A stretch of 64,000 bases of DNA from Variovorax sp. V93 (GTDB lineage Bacteria > Pseudomonadota > Gammaproteobacteria > Burkholderiales > Burkholderiaceae_C): positions 1,178,001 to 1,242,000 of the forward strand of contig NZ_AP028670.1 in the NCBI RefSeq assembly GCF_041154485.1, in the 5' to 3' direction. This document shows, piece by piece, positions 51,829-60,913 of the stretch. Each line of letters begins with the position of its first letter. Within the stretch, counting starts at the first letter, position 1. Made by a program: the position numbers and the translations under genes. Below the pieces are notes generated by a model. That model was not told where the DNA came from, searched no databases, and was given only the letters and a program-made list of their open reading frames with translations.

Positions 51829-52077
51829 TCAGGACGCTGCCTTGCAGCCTTCGGGTTTGAACACCCGCGTCGCCGAACCCGGGTACTTCCCGAGCTTGGC
51901 GGCCGGCCGCGAGGGGCGCGGCAGCAATTCTCCGCCGCAATTGGGACAGCTCCCGGCGAGGCGCCGGTCGGCGCAGTCGCTGCAGAACGTGCATTCGAAG
52001 GAGCAGATGCGGGCATCGGCCGAGTCCGGCGGCAGGTCTCGGTCGCAGCACTCGCACCCGGGGCGCATTTGGAGCAT
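51829..52077 (-). CDS. DUF1272 zinc-ribbon-like protein
   Basis: An 82-residue Cys-rich protein. The N-terminal half contains Met-Arg-Pro-Gly-Cys-Glu-Cys-Cys, Cys-Ser-Phe-Glu-Cys-Thr-Phe-Cys-x2-Cys and Cys-Pro-Asn-Cys-Gly-Gly-Glu, giving two likely zinc knuckles. This is the DUF1272 pattern; the function is not established. The tail after residue 55 is basic and variable. Confidence 0.85.
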   Translation of the reverse strand: MLQMRPGCECCDRDLPPDSADARICSFECTFCSDCADRRLAGSCPNCGGELLPRPSRPAAKLGKYPGSATRVFKPEGCKAAS

Positions 52078-52178
52078 GGGAACCTCGAAAGAGCTTGGGC
52101 GGTGGAGCTTAAACGAAGGTGGACCGGCCGGTGACGGCGAGCCTCGGCGCCTGTCGGCCGCTATATTCTCCCTTCAGA

Positions 52179-52193
52179 GTTGTTCTGTACAAC
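52179..52193. promoter_or_regulatory. NrtR operator in front of nrtR
   Basis: GTTGTTCTGTACAAC is one mismatch from the palindrome seen twice at 52972-53011. It lies just downstream of a -10-like TATATT (52162-52167) and 22 bp before the nrtR start, so NrtR should repress its own transcription. Confidence 0.75.
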
Positions 52194-52214
52194 AAAGCAA
52201 GAGGAGCCCGTGTC

Positions 52215-52958
52215 TTGAAGCCATCTCCCAAAAAGCAGGCCGGCCTGGATTTCCCCAGGCCGCTGGTCACCGTCGACGTGGTCATCTTCACCGTGCTGGA
52301 GGATGCGCTGAAGGTCGTACTGGTACGCCGCCCGGACGCCGCCGACGATCCTTATCCGGGGCGCTGGGCGCTTCCGGGAGGCTTCATCGACATCGGAAAG
52401 GATGCCAGCCTGCTCGACTGCGCGCTGCGCAAGCTGCGGGAGAAGACTGGTGTTGCCGCACCGTATCTCGAGCAGCTGGGCAGCTGGGGCGACGCGCACC
52501 GCGATCCGCGGGGCTGGTCGGCCACGCATGCGTTCTTCGCGCTGATGCCGGCCCAGGCGCTCGTGCCCGGCAAGGGTGCGGACGCCGCGCAGGCCGAATG
52601 GATGGACGCCGCAGCAGCGAGCCGCAAGCGGCTGGCGTTCGATCATGCGGGGATCCTGGCCAGCGCCGTGGCGCGGCTGCGCAGCAAGGTGGAATACACC
52701 TCGCTGCCGGCCTTCCTGCTCAACGAGCCCTTCACGCTGCCGCAGCTGCAGCACACCTACGAGGTCGTGCTGGGCCGCGCGGTCGACAAGAGCGCCTTCC
52801 GCAAGCGGATGCTCGATGGCGGCTTCATGGAGGAAGCCGGCACGGTGGAGGGCACCACCGGCCGGCCGGCCATGGGCTACCGGCTGCGCGACCGGTCGCA
52901 GGCCGCCCTGTTTCCCCGCACCTTCAGCCCGCGCGACACGGAGCAGCCGGGCGCTTGA
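52215..52958 (+). CDS. nrtR: NrtR, Nudix-related repressor of NAD metabolism
   Basis: A 247-residue regulator. The N-terminal Nudix-like domain keeps the fold (Gly-Gly-Phe-Ile-Asp-Ile), but its Nudix box is degenerate, with Lys where metal-binding Glu residues should be, as in NrtR proteins that sense ADP-ribose instead of hydrolysing it. The C-terminal winged helix carries Pro-Leu/Phe-Thr-Leu-Pro-Gln-Leu-Gln-x-x-Tyr-Glu-Val and Lys-Ser-Ala-Phe-Arg-Lys-Arg. No ATG is suitable: the only upstream in-frame ATG (52119) would put the operator inside the gene. TTG at 52215, eight bases after GAGGAG, is therefore the start. It heads the NAD salvage gene cluster it controls. Confidence 0.92.
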   Translation: MKPSPKKQAGLDFPRPLVTVDVVIFTVLEDALKVVLVRRPDAADDPYPGRWALPGGFIDIGKDASLLDCALRKLREKTGVAAPYLEQLGSWGDAHRDPRGWSATHAFFALMPAQALVPGKGADAAQAEWMDAAAASRKRLAFDHAGILASAVARLRSKVEYTSLPAFLLNEPFTLPQLQHTYEVVLGRAVDKSAFRKRMLDGGFMEEAGTVEGTTGRPAMGYRLRDRSQAALFPRTFSPRDTEQPGA

Positions 52959-52971
52959 CTTTTCTCTTCAT

Positions 52972-53011
52972 GGTTGTACAGTACAACCAATGAGAGTTGT
53001 ACAGTACAACT
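52972..53011. promoter_or_regulatory. Tandem NrtR operators upstream of pncA
   Basis: Two perfect 17-bp palindromes, GGTTGTACAGTACAACC (52972-52988) and AGTTGTACAGTACAACT (52995-53011), lie 23 bp apart and directly before the pncA ribosome site. A -35-like TTGACT lies at 52955. Bound NrtR would cover the -10 region and start site and block the whole NAD operon. Confidence 0.88.
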
Positions 53012-53025
53012 AAAAAGAGGACGCC

Positions 53026-53889
53026 ATGAAGCAGAACATCCATCTCCTCGTGATCGATCCGCAGAACGATTTCTGCGATCTGCCGGCCGGCTGGCTCGGG
53101 ACCGACCCCGCCACGGGCGCGCCGCTGCGGCCGGCGCTGCCCGTGGCGGGGGCCCACGCCGACATGCTGAGGCTGGCCGGCCTCATCCGGGAAGGGGCGG
53201 GCGGCATTGCCGGCATCACCGTCACGCTCGATTCGCACCACAGGTTCGACATCGCGCACCCCACGTTCTGGCAAGCGCGCGGCGGTGCCGCCGTGGTGCC
53301 TTTCACCGCGATCACGGCGGCGCAGGTTCGCGCCGGCGACTGTCTGCCTCGCGACGCCGCGGCCCTGCCGCGCGCGCTGGCCTACCTCGACGAGCTCGAG
53401 CGCAGGGGCCGTTACACGCTGATGGTGTGGCCGGTGCACTGCGAGATCGGCAGCTGGGGCCACAACGTGCACGCGGCCGTCAAGGCCGCCTACAACGCAT
53501 GGGAAGACGCACAGGCCGGCCTGGTGGAAAAGATCGCCAAGGGCAGCAATCCATGGACCGAGCACTACAGCGCCATCCAGGCCGAGGTGCCGGATGCGGA
53601 CGATCCCGGCACCGCGTTCAACATGCGGCTGGTCGCGTCGCTCGACCGCGCCGACCTGATCGTCGTCGCCGGCGAAGCCAGCAGCCATTGCGTGAAGGCC
53701 ACCACGGAGCACATCGCCGCCAACCTGCCCTCGGGCAGGCCCGCCAAGCTGGTGCTGGTCACCGACTGCATGAGCCCCGTGACCGGCTTCGAGGCGCAGC
53801 ACCAGGCCTTCCTGGACGACATGGCCGCACGTGGCGTGCTGCTTCGCACCAGCGCCGAAGTGCTCGCACTGCTGGCGGCCAACGCCTGA
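53026..53889 (+). CDS. pncA: Nicotinamidase
   Basis: A 287-residue isochorismatase-fold amidase, longer than typical PncA (~210). It converts nicotinamide to nicotinate. The N-terminal Val-Ile-Asp-Pro-Gln-Asn-Asp-Phe carries the catalytic Asp (11); His residues in Asp-Ser-His-His and the Pro-Val-His-Cys segment are for metal and substrate, and the catalytic Cys is in Ala-Ser-Ser-His-Cys-Val-Lys near 222. The extra length lies between residues ~20-45 and ~130-185. It is first gene of the operon behind two NrtR operators; pncB follows after 25 nt. Confidence 0.88.
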   Translation: MKQNIHLLVIDPQNDFCDLPAGWLGTDPATGAPLRPALPVAGAHADMLRLAGLIREGAGGIAGITVTLDSHHRFDIAHPTFWQARGGAAVVPFTAITAAQVRAGDCLPRDAAALPRALAYLDELERRGRYTLMVWPVHCEIGSWGHNVHAAVKAAYNAWEDAQAGLVEKIAKGSNPWTEHYSAIQAEVPDADDPGTAFNMRLVASLDRADLIVVAGEASSHCVKATTEHIAANLPSGRPAKLVLVTDCMSPVTGFEAQHQAFLDDMAARGVLLRTSAEVLALLAANA

Positions 53890-53914
53890 CGCGAACCTGC
53901 CCAAGGAGCACACC

Positions 53915-55102
53915 ATGCAACCGATCATCCACAGTCTGCTGGACACCGACCTGTACAAGTTCACGATGTGGCAGGCCATGCTGCACAGCCACCCGCAGAC
54001 GCAGGCCGAGTACCGCTTCGTGTGCCGCAACCAGCCGGCCTATCCGCTGGCCGAGCTGCTGGCGGACGTCAATGCGCAGCTCGACCACCTGTGCACGCTG
54101 CGTTTCGCGCCCGCCGAACTCGCCTACCTGCGCGGCCTGCGCTACATCAAGAGCGACTTCGTCGACTTCCTGCGCATCTTCAGTTTCCAGCGCGAGTTCA
54201 TCACCGCTGCGGCCGAGGGCGATGCGCTGCGCATCCGTGCGGTCGGCCCGCAGGTGCACACGATGGCGTTCGAGATCTTCGTGCTCGCGATCGTCAACGA
54301 GCTGTATTTCCGCCGCTTCGATGCGAAGTCCGCGCTGGCCGAGGGCCGCCAGCGCCTGCAGGCCAAGATCGAACTTCTGCGCAGTTTCGCGGACGAGCCG
54401 GCGGCGCGGCATCCCTTCGAGTTCTTCGACTTCGGCGTGCGCCGCCGCTTCTCGCGCGACTGGCAGCGCGAAGTGGTCGGCACGCTCAAGCGCGAGGTGC
54501 CGATGTACTTCAAGGGCACTTCCAACGTGCTGCTGGCCAAGGAGCTGGAGCTGGTGCCCATCGGCACCATGGCGCACGAGTACCTGCAGACCTACCAGGC
54601 GCTCGGCGTGCGGCTGCGCGACTTCCAGAACGCCGCGCTGGAAGGCTGGGTGCAGGAATACCGCGGCGATCTGGGCGTGGCGCTGACCGACGTGGTCGGC
54701 ATGGATGCCTTCCTGGCCGACTTCGACCTGTACTTCGCCAAGCTGTTCGACGGCCTCCGGCACGACTCGGGCGACCCCGTCGCCTGGGGCGAGAAGGCGC
54801 TGGCGCACTACGCCAGGCTGCGCATCGATGCGCACACCAAGCGGCTGGTGTTCTCCGACGGGCTCGACCTGCCAACGGCGATCGGGCTGTACCGCACCTT
54901 CGCCGACCGCACCCAGACCGGTTTCGGCATCGGCACCCACCTGAGCAACGACGTCGGCCTCACGCCGCTGAACATCGTGATGAAGCTCACGGGTTGCAAC
55001 GGCCAGCCGGTGGCCAAGCTGTCGGACAGCCCGGGCAAGACGCTGTGCGAAGACCAGACCTTTCTGGCCTACCTGCGCCAGGTCTTCCAGATCGGGGGGT
55101 GA
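53915..55102 (+). CDS. pncB: Nicotinate phosphoribosyltransferase
   Basis: A 395-residue enzyme making nicotinate mononucleotide from nicotinate, PRPP and ATP. The N-terminal [11 protein letters not shown] motif, the His-containing phosphorylation segment Lys-Gly-Thr-Ser-Asn-Val, and Arg-His-Asp-Ser-Gly-Asp-Pro at about 275 are as in PncB. The length is normal. It is followed by nadE after 4 nt. Confidence 0.95.
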   Translation: MQPIIHSLLDTDLYKFTMWQAMLHSHPQTQAEYRFVCRNQPAYPLAELLADVNAQLDHLCTLRFAPAELAYLRGLRYIKSDFVDFLRIFSFQREFITAAAEGDALRIRAVGPQVHTMAFEIFVLAIVNELYFRRFDAKSALAEGRQRLQAKIELLRSFADEPAARHPFEFFDFGVRRRFSRDWQREVVGTLKREVPMYFKGTSNVLLAKELELVPIGTMAHEYLQTYQALGVRLRDFQNAALEGWVQEYRGDLGVALTDVVGMDAFLADFDLYFAKLFDGLRHDSGDPVAWGEKALAHYARLRIDAHTKRLVFSDGLDLPTAIGLYRTFADRTQTGFGIGTHLSNDVGLTPLNIVMKLTGCNGQPVAKLSDSPGKTLCEDQTFLAYLRQVFQIGG

Positions 55103-55106
55103 GGCC

Positions 55107-56807
55107 ATGCACTGCATCACTGTCGCGCAGCTCAACCCCACCATCGGCGACCTGGCCGGCAACGCCGCGCAGATGATCGAGGCCGCGCGCCGGGCCGCGG
55201 CCGCGCAGGCCGACCTGGTGGTCTTCTCCGAGCTGTCGCTCACAGCCTACTACCCGGCCGACCTGCTGGAGGAAGAGGGCTTCATGGAGCGCGTGGACGA
55301 CGCGTTCGGGCAGCTGCTCTCGGCGTCGCGCGAGATGCCGGCGCTGCACTGGGCGGTCGGCCTGCCGGCGCGGCGCGAGGGCGCGGGCAAGAAGCTCCGC
55401 AATGTGCTGCGCGTCATCTGCGCGGGCGAGGTGCGGCTCGAATACGCCAAGCAGCTGCTGCCGACCTACAACGTCTTCGACGAGCGCCGGCACTTCGAGC
55501 CGGGCCCCGACGTGGCGCGCGTGCTGCGCATCCGCGACACGCGCGTGGGATTCCTGATCTGCGAGGACGGCTGGAACGACGAGGGCGAGGACTATCTCGT
55601 CAATCCCTTCGACCGCATGCGCGATGCCGCGCCCGACCTCGTGGTGTCGATCAACGCGAGTCCGTCGAACATCGGCAAGCGCGAGCAGCGGCACCGCATC
55701 TTCGGTGCGGCCAGCCGCCGCAACGGCCTGCCCATCCTCTACGTCAACCAGGTGGGTGGGCACGACCAGCTGGTGTATGACGGAGCCTCGTTCGCGGTCG
55801 AGCCGCAGGCCGGCGTGGTGTACGAGGCGCGCCGCTTCGCGCAGGACGTATGCACCTTGCGCTTCGACGATGGCCGCTTCCTCACGCCGGCCGGCGAGGC
55901 GCCGCCGCGCGTGCCGCCGCAAGGCCTGCCGACGCTGGAGTTCTATCGCCAGCAGATCGTGCTGGGCCTGCGCGACTATGCGCGGCGCTGCGGCTTCCGG
56001 CAGGCGGTGGTCGGCTCGTCCGGCGGCATCGATTCGGCGCTGACGCTCGCGCTGGCGGTCGAGGCACTGGGCGCGCAGAACGTCGTGGCCGTCACGATGC
56101 CATCGCGCTTTTCCTCGGTGGGGTCGGTGGACGATTCCGAGACGCTGTGCCGCAACCTCGGCGTGCCGCTCAAGGCGCATGCCATCGCGGACATCGTCGC
56201 GCAGTTCGAGCAAGGCTTCGAGACGGCCTTTGGCCAAGGCCTCGAGGGCGTTGCACTCGAGAATTTGCAGGCGCGCGTGCGCGGCACGATCCTCATGGGC
56301 CACTCCAACAGCTTCGGCCACCTGCTGCTGACCACGGGCAACAAGTCCGAGATCTCGGTCGGCTACTGCACGCTGTATGGCGACACCAACGGCGGCCTGG
56401 GCCTGATCGGCGACCTCTACAAGACCGAGGTCTTCGCACTGTCGCGGCACTTGAACGCACAGGCCGGGCGCGAGCTCATCCCGCAGGCCATCCTCGACAA
56501 GGAACCCTCCGCCGAGCTCGCGCCGGGGCAGAAGGATGCCGACAGCCTGCCGCCGTACGAAGTGCTCGACGAAATTCTCAAGCTGCTGATCGAGGGCCGG
56601 CGGCTCGCGGGAGAAGAGTACGAACAGGCGCGCACCTTCGTCGACCGGCTGCGCGCCACGCCCGAGGGCGCGGCGCTGGTCGAGCGCATCCGCGGCATGG
56701 TGGCGCGCAACGAGTACAAGCGGCGGCAGTCGCCGCCCATCGTGCGGGTCCGGCCGCGGGCCTTCGGCTCCGGCCGCCAGATGCCGATCGCTGCCCGCTG
56801 GAACTGA
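55107..56807 (+). CDS. nadE: Glutamine-dependent NAD+ synthase
   Basis: A 566-residue two-domain enzyme. Residues 1-~250 are a nitrilase-type glutaminase with Glu in Phe-Ser-Glu-Leu-Ser-Leu, Lys in Tyr-Ala-Lys-Gln-Leu-Leu-Pro and Cys in Phe-Leu-Ile-Cys-Glu-Asp-Gly-Trp. Residues ~285-560 are the synthetase with P-loop Gly-Ser-Ser-Gly-Gly-Ile-Asp-Ser-Ala. It amidates nicotinate adenine dinucleotide, the last step of NAD synthesis. It sits between pncB and nadM, all on one strand with short gaps. Confidence 0.95.
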   Translation: MHCITVAQLNPTIGDLAGNAAQMIEAARRAAAAQADLVVFSELSLTAYYPADLLEEEGFMERVDDAFGQLLSASREMPALHWAVGLPARREGAGKKLRNVLRVICAGEVRLEYAKQLLPTYNVFDERRHFEPGPDVARVLRIRDTRVGFLICEDGWNDEGEDYLVNPFDRMRDAAPDLVVSINASPSNIGKREQRHRIFGAASRRNGLPILYVNQVGGHDQLVYDGASFAVEPQAGVVYEARRFAQDVCTLRFDDGRFLTPAGEAPPRVPPQGLPTLEFYRQQIVLGLRDYARRCGFRQAVVGSSGGIDSALTLALAVEALGAQNVVAVTMPSRFSSVGSVDDSETLCRNLGVPLKAHAIADIVAQFEQGFETAFGQGLEGVALENLQARVRGTILMGHSNSFGHLLLTTGNKSEISVGYCTLYGDTNGGLGLIGDLYKTEVFALSRHLNAQAGRELIPQAILDKEPSAELAPGQKDADSLPPYEVLDEILKLLIEGRRLAGEEYEQARTFVDRLRATPEGAALVERIRGMVARNEYKRRQSPPIVRVRPRAFGSGRQMPIAARWN

Positions 56808-56817
56808 GGACGATGAG

Positions 56818-57894
56818 ATGACAAGCACGAACAAGGCGCCCGATGTCGCCGTCTACATCGGACGCTTCCAGATCTTCCACAACGCCCAGCTGGCGCTGCT
56901 GCGCCGCGCGCTCGCGGCCGCGCCCGAGTGTGTGGTGGTGCTCGGCTCGGCCTTCCAGGCGCGCACGCCGCGCAATCCCTTCACCTGGGAGGAGCGCGCC
57001 GAGATGATCCGCACCGCGCTGCCGCAAGCCGACCGCCAGCGGCTGAAGTTCCTGCCCGTGCGCGACCACTACGACCCCGCGCGGTGGGTGGCGGCGGTGA
57101 AGGAGGGCGTGGCCCGGCTGCATCCGGGCCAGCCTTCGGTGGTGCTGGTGGGGCACCTGAAGGACGCGACCAGCAGCTACCTGCGCGACTTCCCCGGCTG
57201 GGCGCTCGACGACGCCGGCAGTCGCGGCGACATCCACGCGAGCGCGCTGCGCGATGCCTACTTCGGGGCCGCCCGCGACGGCTCGCTGGAGCCGGCCCTC
57301 GCAGCGCTCGTCGGCCAGGCGCCGGACAGCACGCTGCAGTTCCTGCGCGCCTGGGCCAGCCTGCCGCCTTATGCCGTGCTGGCGCAGGAATGGGAGAGCC
57401 TTCGCCGCGAGAAGGCGCTGTGGTCCGGCTCGCCGTACCCGCCGGTCTTCGTCACGGTCGATGCGGTCGTCCAGTGCGGGCGCCAGGTGCTGCTGATCCG
57501 GCGCGGCCGCTCGCCCGGCAAGGGCCTGTTCGCGCTGCCGGGCGGCTTCATCGAGCCGCGCGAGACCGTGTGGCAGTCGGCCCTGCGCGAGCTGGCCGAG
57601 GAAACCGGGCTGCGGCTGCTGGAGAGCGACATCGAAGCCGCCTTCAAGGCGGTGCAGGTGTTCGACCATCCCGACCGCAGCCAGCGCGGCCGCGTTATCA
57701 CCCATGCGCACAGGTTCGACCTGGGTCCGCGCCGTCCCCCCGAACTGACCGCCGGCGACGACGCCTCGGACGCCCGGTGGGTGCCCATCGACGAACTGGC
57801 CGGCATGGAGGACCAGTTCCATGACGACCACTTCCACATCCTCGACTTCTTCTTCGGATTGACCGCGGATGGCGCGCAAGGCGGTGCCGCATGA
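56818..57894 (+). CDS. nadM: Bifunctional NMN adenylyltransferase/Nudix hydrolase (NadM-Nudix)
   Basis: A 358-residue fusion. Residues ~8-175 are a NadM-type adenylyltransferase; residues ~210-345 are a Nudix domain with a complete box (Gly-Gly-Phe-Ile-Glu-Pro-Arg-Glu, then Arg-Glu-Leu-Ala-Glu-Glu-Thr-Gly), expected to hydrolyse ADP-ribose. In the first domain the nucleotide-binding signature, usually Phe-His-x-Gly-His, reads Phe-His-Asn-Ala-Gln, so the second His is Gln22. That His normally contacts the phosphates, so activity may be altered. It overlaps the ADP-ribosylglycohydrolase start by 4 nt. Confidence 0.9.
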   Translation: MTSTNKAPDVAVYIGRFQIFHNAQLALLRRALAAAPECVVVLGSAFQARTPRNPFTWEERAEMIRTALPQADRQRLKFLPVRDHYDPARWVAAVKEGVARLHPGQPSVVLVGHLKDATSSYLRDFPGWALDDAGSRGDIHASALRDAYFGAARDGSLEPALAALVGQAPDSTLQFLRAWASLPPYAVLAQEWESLRREKALWSGSPYPPVFVTVDAVVQCGRQVLLIRRGRSPGKGLFALPGGFIEPRETVWQSALRELAEETGLRLLESDIEAAFKAVQVFDHPDRSQRGRVITHAHRFDLGPRRPPELTAGDDASDARWVPIDELAGMEDQFHDDHFHILDFFFGLTADGAQGGAA

Positions 57895-58796
57895 ACGACC
57901 GCGAGCGATACCGCGGCTGCCTCCTCGGGCTCGCCTGCGGCGATGCGGTGGGCACGACCGTCGAGTTCATGCCGCGGGGAACCTTCGAGCCCGTCACGGG
58001 AATGGCTGGCGGCGGCCCTTTCCGGCTGCAGCCGGGCGAGTGGACCGACGACACCTCCATGGCGCTGTGCCTGGCGACCAGTCTCGTCTGGCGGAGCGGC
58101 TTCGATCCCGTCGACCAGATGAACCGCTACTGCAACTGGCGCAGCGTCGGCTACCTGAGCAGCAACGGCGAATGTTTCGACATCGGCATCACGGTGGCCA
58201 CGGCGCTGGACCGCTACCTTGTGACCCGCGATCCGTTCGCTGGCGACCCCGATCCCAGGACGGCCGGCAACGGCGCACTGATGCGGCTCGCGCCGGTCCC
58301 GATGTACTTCCGCGCCAGCGCGGACCAGACCTTCCGGTTTGCCGGCGAAAGCACGCGAACGACACATGGTGCCCGCGAAGCCATCGATTGCTCGCGGCTC
58401 TTTGCGCTGCAGCTGCGGGCAGCGTTGATGGGCGCAAGCAAGGAGCGCATTCTCGCGACCACGGTTACCGAACCCCTGTCCGACAAGGTCGCAGCCATCG
58501 CGTCGGGTAGCTACCTTGGCAAGCCGCGCGAGGCCATCAAGGGATCGGGATACTGCGTCGATTCGCTCGAGGCGGCCCTTTGGTGCTTCTTTGTCACCGG
58601 TTCGTTCGAGGAAGCCGTGCTGGCAGCGGCCAACCTGGGAGACGATGCCGACACCACGGCCGCGATTTGCGGGCAACTGGCAGGTGCGCACTACGGCGCG
58701 TCGTCCATTCCGGCAGTCTGGCTCGGACGATTGGCCATGCGCGGCGACATCGAAAGTCTCGCCGATCAACTGCTGGAATGCGCCGAGTCGTCCTGA
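57891..58796 (+). CDS. ADP-ribosylglycohydrolase family protein
   Basis: A 301-residue ARH/DraG-like enzyme removing ADP-ribose from proteins or small molecules. The dinuclear-metal ligands are visible in Trp-Thr-Asp-Asp-Thr-Ser-Met-Ala-Leu near residue 50 and Gly-Asp-Asp-Ala-Asp-Thr-Thr-Ala-Ala near 250; Gly-Leu-Ala-Cys-Gly-Asp-Ala-Val-Gly is close to the N-terminus. As last gene of the NrtR operon it would feed ADP-ribose to the NadM-Nudix hydrolase, and ADP-ribose is also the NrtR ligand. This fits a recycling and feedback role. Confidence 0.92.
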   Translation: MNDRERYRGCLLGLACGDAVGTTVEFMPRGTFEPVTGMAGGGPFRLQPGEWTDDTSMALCLATSLVWRSGFDPVDQMNRYCNWRSVGYLSSNGECFDIGITVATALDRYLVTRDPFAGDPDPRTAGNGALMRLAPVPMYFRASADQTFRFAGESTRTTHGAREAIDCSRLFALQLRAALMGASKERILATTVTEPLSDKVAAIASGSYLGKPREAIKGSGYCVDSLEAALWCFFVTGSFEEAVLAAANLGDDADTTAAICGQLAGAHYGASSIPAVWLGRLAMRGDIESLADQLLECAESS

Positions 58797-59016
58797 GCGC
58801 CCCGCAGGCCACTGTCTGCATCCACATGCACTGAAGTGCGCGTCGCCGGGCGTCCTCCGACGGCCCGCCTGAACCCGAACTCCTCGCTTTTCACTTCGTG
58901 TGGTTTCCCCCAGCGTGGAAAGACGCTGTGAAGATGCACCATCGTGCAGCCCTGGCGCGCCATGGTCCGGTGGATGAATCTTCATCTGCAGTTTATTTCC
59001 TCTCTGGAGACGACGA

Positions 59017-60846
59017 ATGGCCATTCCAAGATCCGGCGCCGCGAGCGCCGCCTTGTTCTGCTGCGTTGCAGCGCTCCTCACGGCCTGCGGCGGCAGTGGC
59101 GGCACCCGCGGCTTTCCCATCGTGAGCATTCCGCCGGACACCGGCGCACCGCCGGCGCAGAAGCTGGCCTGCGACGACAGCATGAAGACCCGCTTCGCGC
59201 CCGACACCTTGACCACGGTCCTGTTGGTCAAGGCCTTCAGGAAAGGGGACGCGCTGCTGCTCACAGGCACCGCGTCGCCGAGCACGCCGGTCGCGCAGAA
59301 CGACCTGTGCTTCGTCAAGCTCAATGTCGGCCCAGGCAACCCGGGCGTGGCCAGCGCGCCGTCCACCTCGCCGGGCATCGGCATCGAGATCTGGCTGCCC
59401 ACGCCGGCCAACTGGAACAGGCGCATCCACGTCAAGGGTGGCGGCGGCTGGGCCGGCGGCACCCAGGGCACCCTCACCGGCATCACGCCGATCTCCGGCA
59501 GCGCGGGATCGGCCAGCGACACCGCGGGCGTGGAGGGCGCGGTTTCCGCCACCACCAACACGGGCCATGCCATCAGCAACGGCTCGTTCGCGATGAACCC
59601 CGACGGCACCATCAACACGGTCCTGTGGAAGGATTTCTCGGAGCGCGGCATCCACGAGATGGCCGTCAAGACCAAGGCGCTGGCCAAGGCCTACTACGGC
59701 GAAGACGCGAAGTACGCCTACTGGAACGGCTTCTCCACCGGTGGACGGCAGGGCCTCAAGGAGGCCCAGGCCAACCCCGCCGACTTCGACGGCATCCTGG
59801 CCGGTGCGCCCGCCAACAACTGGACCAAGTTCATCACCACCGAGCTCTATCCGCAGATCGTCGTGCAGCGCGACCTGGGCGGCGTGGCGATCACTGCGGC
59901 CCAGCACACGACGGTCTCGAACGCCGCGATCAACGCCTGCGACATGGTCGGCGGCGTTCACCTCGGCTACGTGCCGGACCCGTCCGCCTGTCGCTACGAC
60001 CCGACCACCGACGCGTCCGTGATCTGCACCGCCGATGGCGGCACCAACGCCACCGCGGGCTGCGTGACACCGGCCCAGGCGCTCGCGTTCAACAAGTTCT
60101 GGTACGGCCAGACGGCCGACGGCTCGGTGCCGAACCCCGCGGCCGACAACGGCTTCGCGGCCGCCACCGCGCCTGCGCAGAAGTGGTACGGACTGGCGCG
60201 CGGCGCCAGCCTCATGGGCCTGGCCGGCGCCGCGCCGTTTCCCATCTCCAGCGACATGGTGGCGCTCGAGCTGCAGGATCCGACGATTGCGACGCCCAGC
60301 TTCCTCAACGCCACGGGCAATGGCGCCGACGGCTGGAAATCGCTCACGTATCCGCAGCTCGCCAACGCATGGGACCGCGGCGTGGCGCTGCAAGGCGCGT
60401 TCGCCAACATCAACACCGACAGCGCCGACCTGAGCGCGTTCCGCGACCGCAAGGGCAAGCTGATCTCCTACCACGGGCTCGCCGACACGCTGATCCCGCC
60501 GCAAGGCACGATCAACTACTACAGCCGCGTCGCCGCGCAGATGGGCGGCGTCGCGGCCACGCAGGGCTTCTACCGGCTCTACCTCGTTCCCGGCATGGGC
60601 CACGGCTTCAGCAACGGCACGTCGACCGCCAATGCGAATCCGCCGCTGCCGACCAACGCGCAGCTCTACGAACTGCTGACCGCCTGGGTGGAAAAGGGCG
60701 TCGAGCCGCCGGCGCGCGTGGAAGTGGCGACGGCGGCCAGCGCCAGCTTTCCGGCCGTGAAGTCGCGGCCGCTGTGCCTTCATCCGCTGACGGCGAGCTA
60801 CACCTCGGGCGACCCCAACCTGGCCGCGAGCTATACCTGTTCCTGA
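59017..60846 (+). CDS. Tannase/feruloyl esterase family lipoprotein
   Basis: A 609-residue exported esterase. The signal peptide ends Leu-Leu-Thr-Ala-Cys-Gly, so lipidation at about Cys24 is expected. The tannase-family alpha/beta hydrolase begins at about residue 110 with Trp-x-x-Arg-Ile-His-Val-Lys-Gly-Gly-Gly-Gly-Trp-Ala-Gly. The nucleophile is Ser in Gly-Phe-Ser-Thr-Gly-Gly-Arg (~245), Asp is in His-Gly-Leu-Ala-Asp-Thr-Leu-Ile-Pro-Pro, and His is in Gly-Met-Gly-His-Gly-Phe. The Cys pairs expected of the family are present. It probably cleaves aromatic or phthalate-type esters outside the cytoplasm. Confidence 0.9.
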   Translation: MAIPRSGAASAALFCCVAALLTACGGSGGTRGFPIVSIPPDTGAPPAQKLACDDSMKTRFAPDTLTTVLLVKAFRKGDALLLTGTASPSTPVAQNDLCFVKLNVGPGNPGVASAPSTSPGIGIEIWLPTPANWNRRIHVKGGGGWAGGTQGTLTGITPISGSAGSASDTAGVEGAVSATTNTGHAISNGSFAMNPDGTINTVLWKDFSERGIHEMAVKTKALAKAYYGEDAKYAYWNGFSTGGRQGLKEAQANPADFDGILAGAPANNWTKFITTELYPQIVVQRDLGGVAITAAQHTTVSNAAINACDMVGGVHLGYVPDPSACRYDPTTDASVICTADGGTNATAGCVTPAQALAFNKFWYGQTADGSVPNPAADNGFAAATAPAQKWYGLARGASLMGLAGAAPFPISSDMVALELQDPTIATPSFLNATGNGADGWKSLTYPQLANAWDRGVALQGAFANINTDSADLSAFRDRKGKLISYHGLADTLIPPQGTINYYSRVAAQMGGVAATQGFYRLYLVPGMGHGFSNGTSTANANPPLPTNAQLYELLTAWVEKGVEPPARVEVATAASASFPAVKSRPLCLHPLTASYTSGDPNLAASYTCS

Positions 60847-60913
60847 GTTGCGCCGTCTCCCCCGGGGCGTTGCGGTTAGCATATTCGGCTGCATACGGCC
60901 GGGGCGAGAATCA

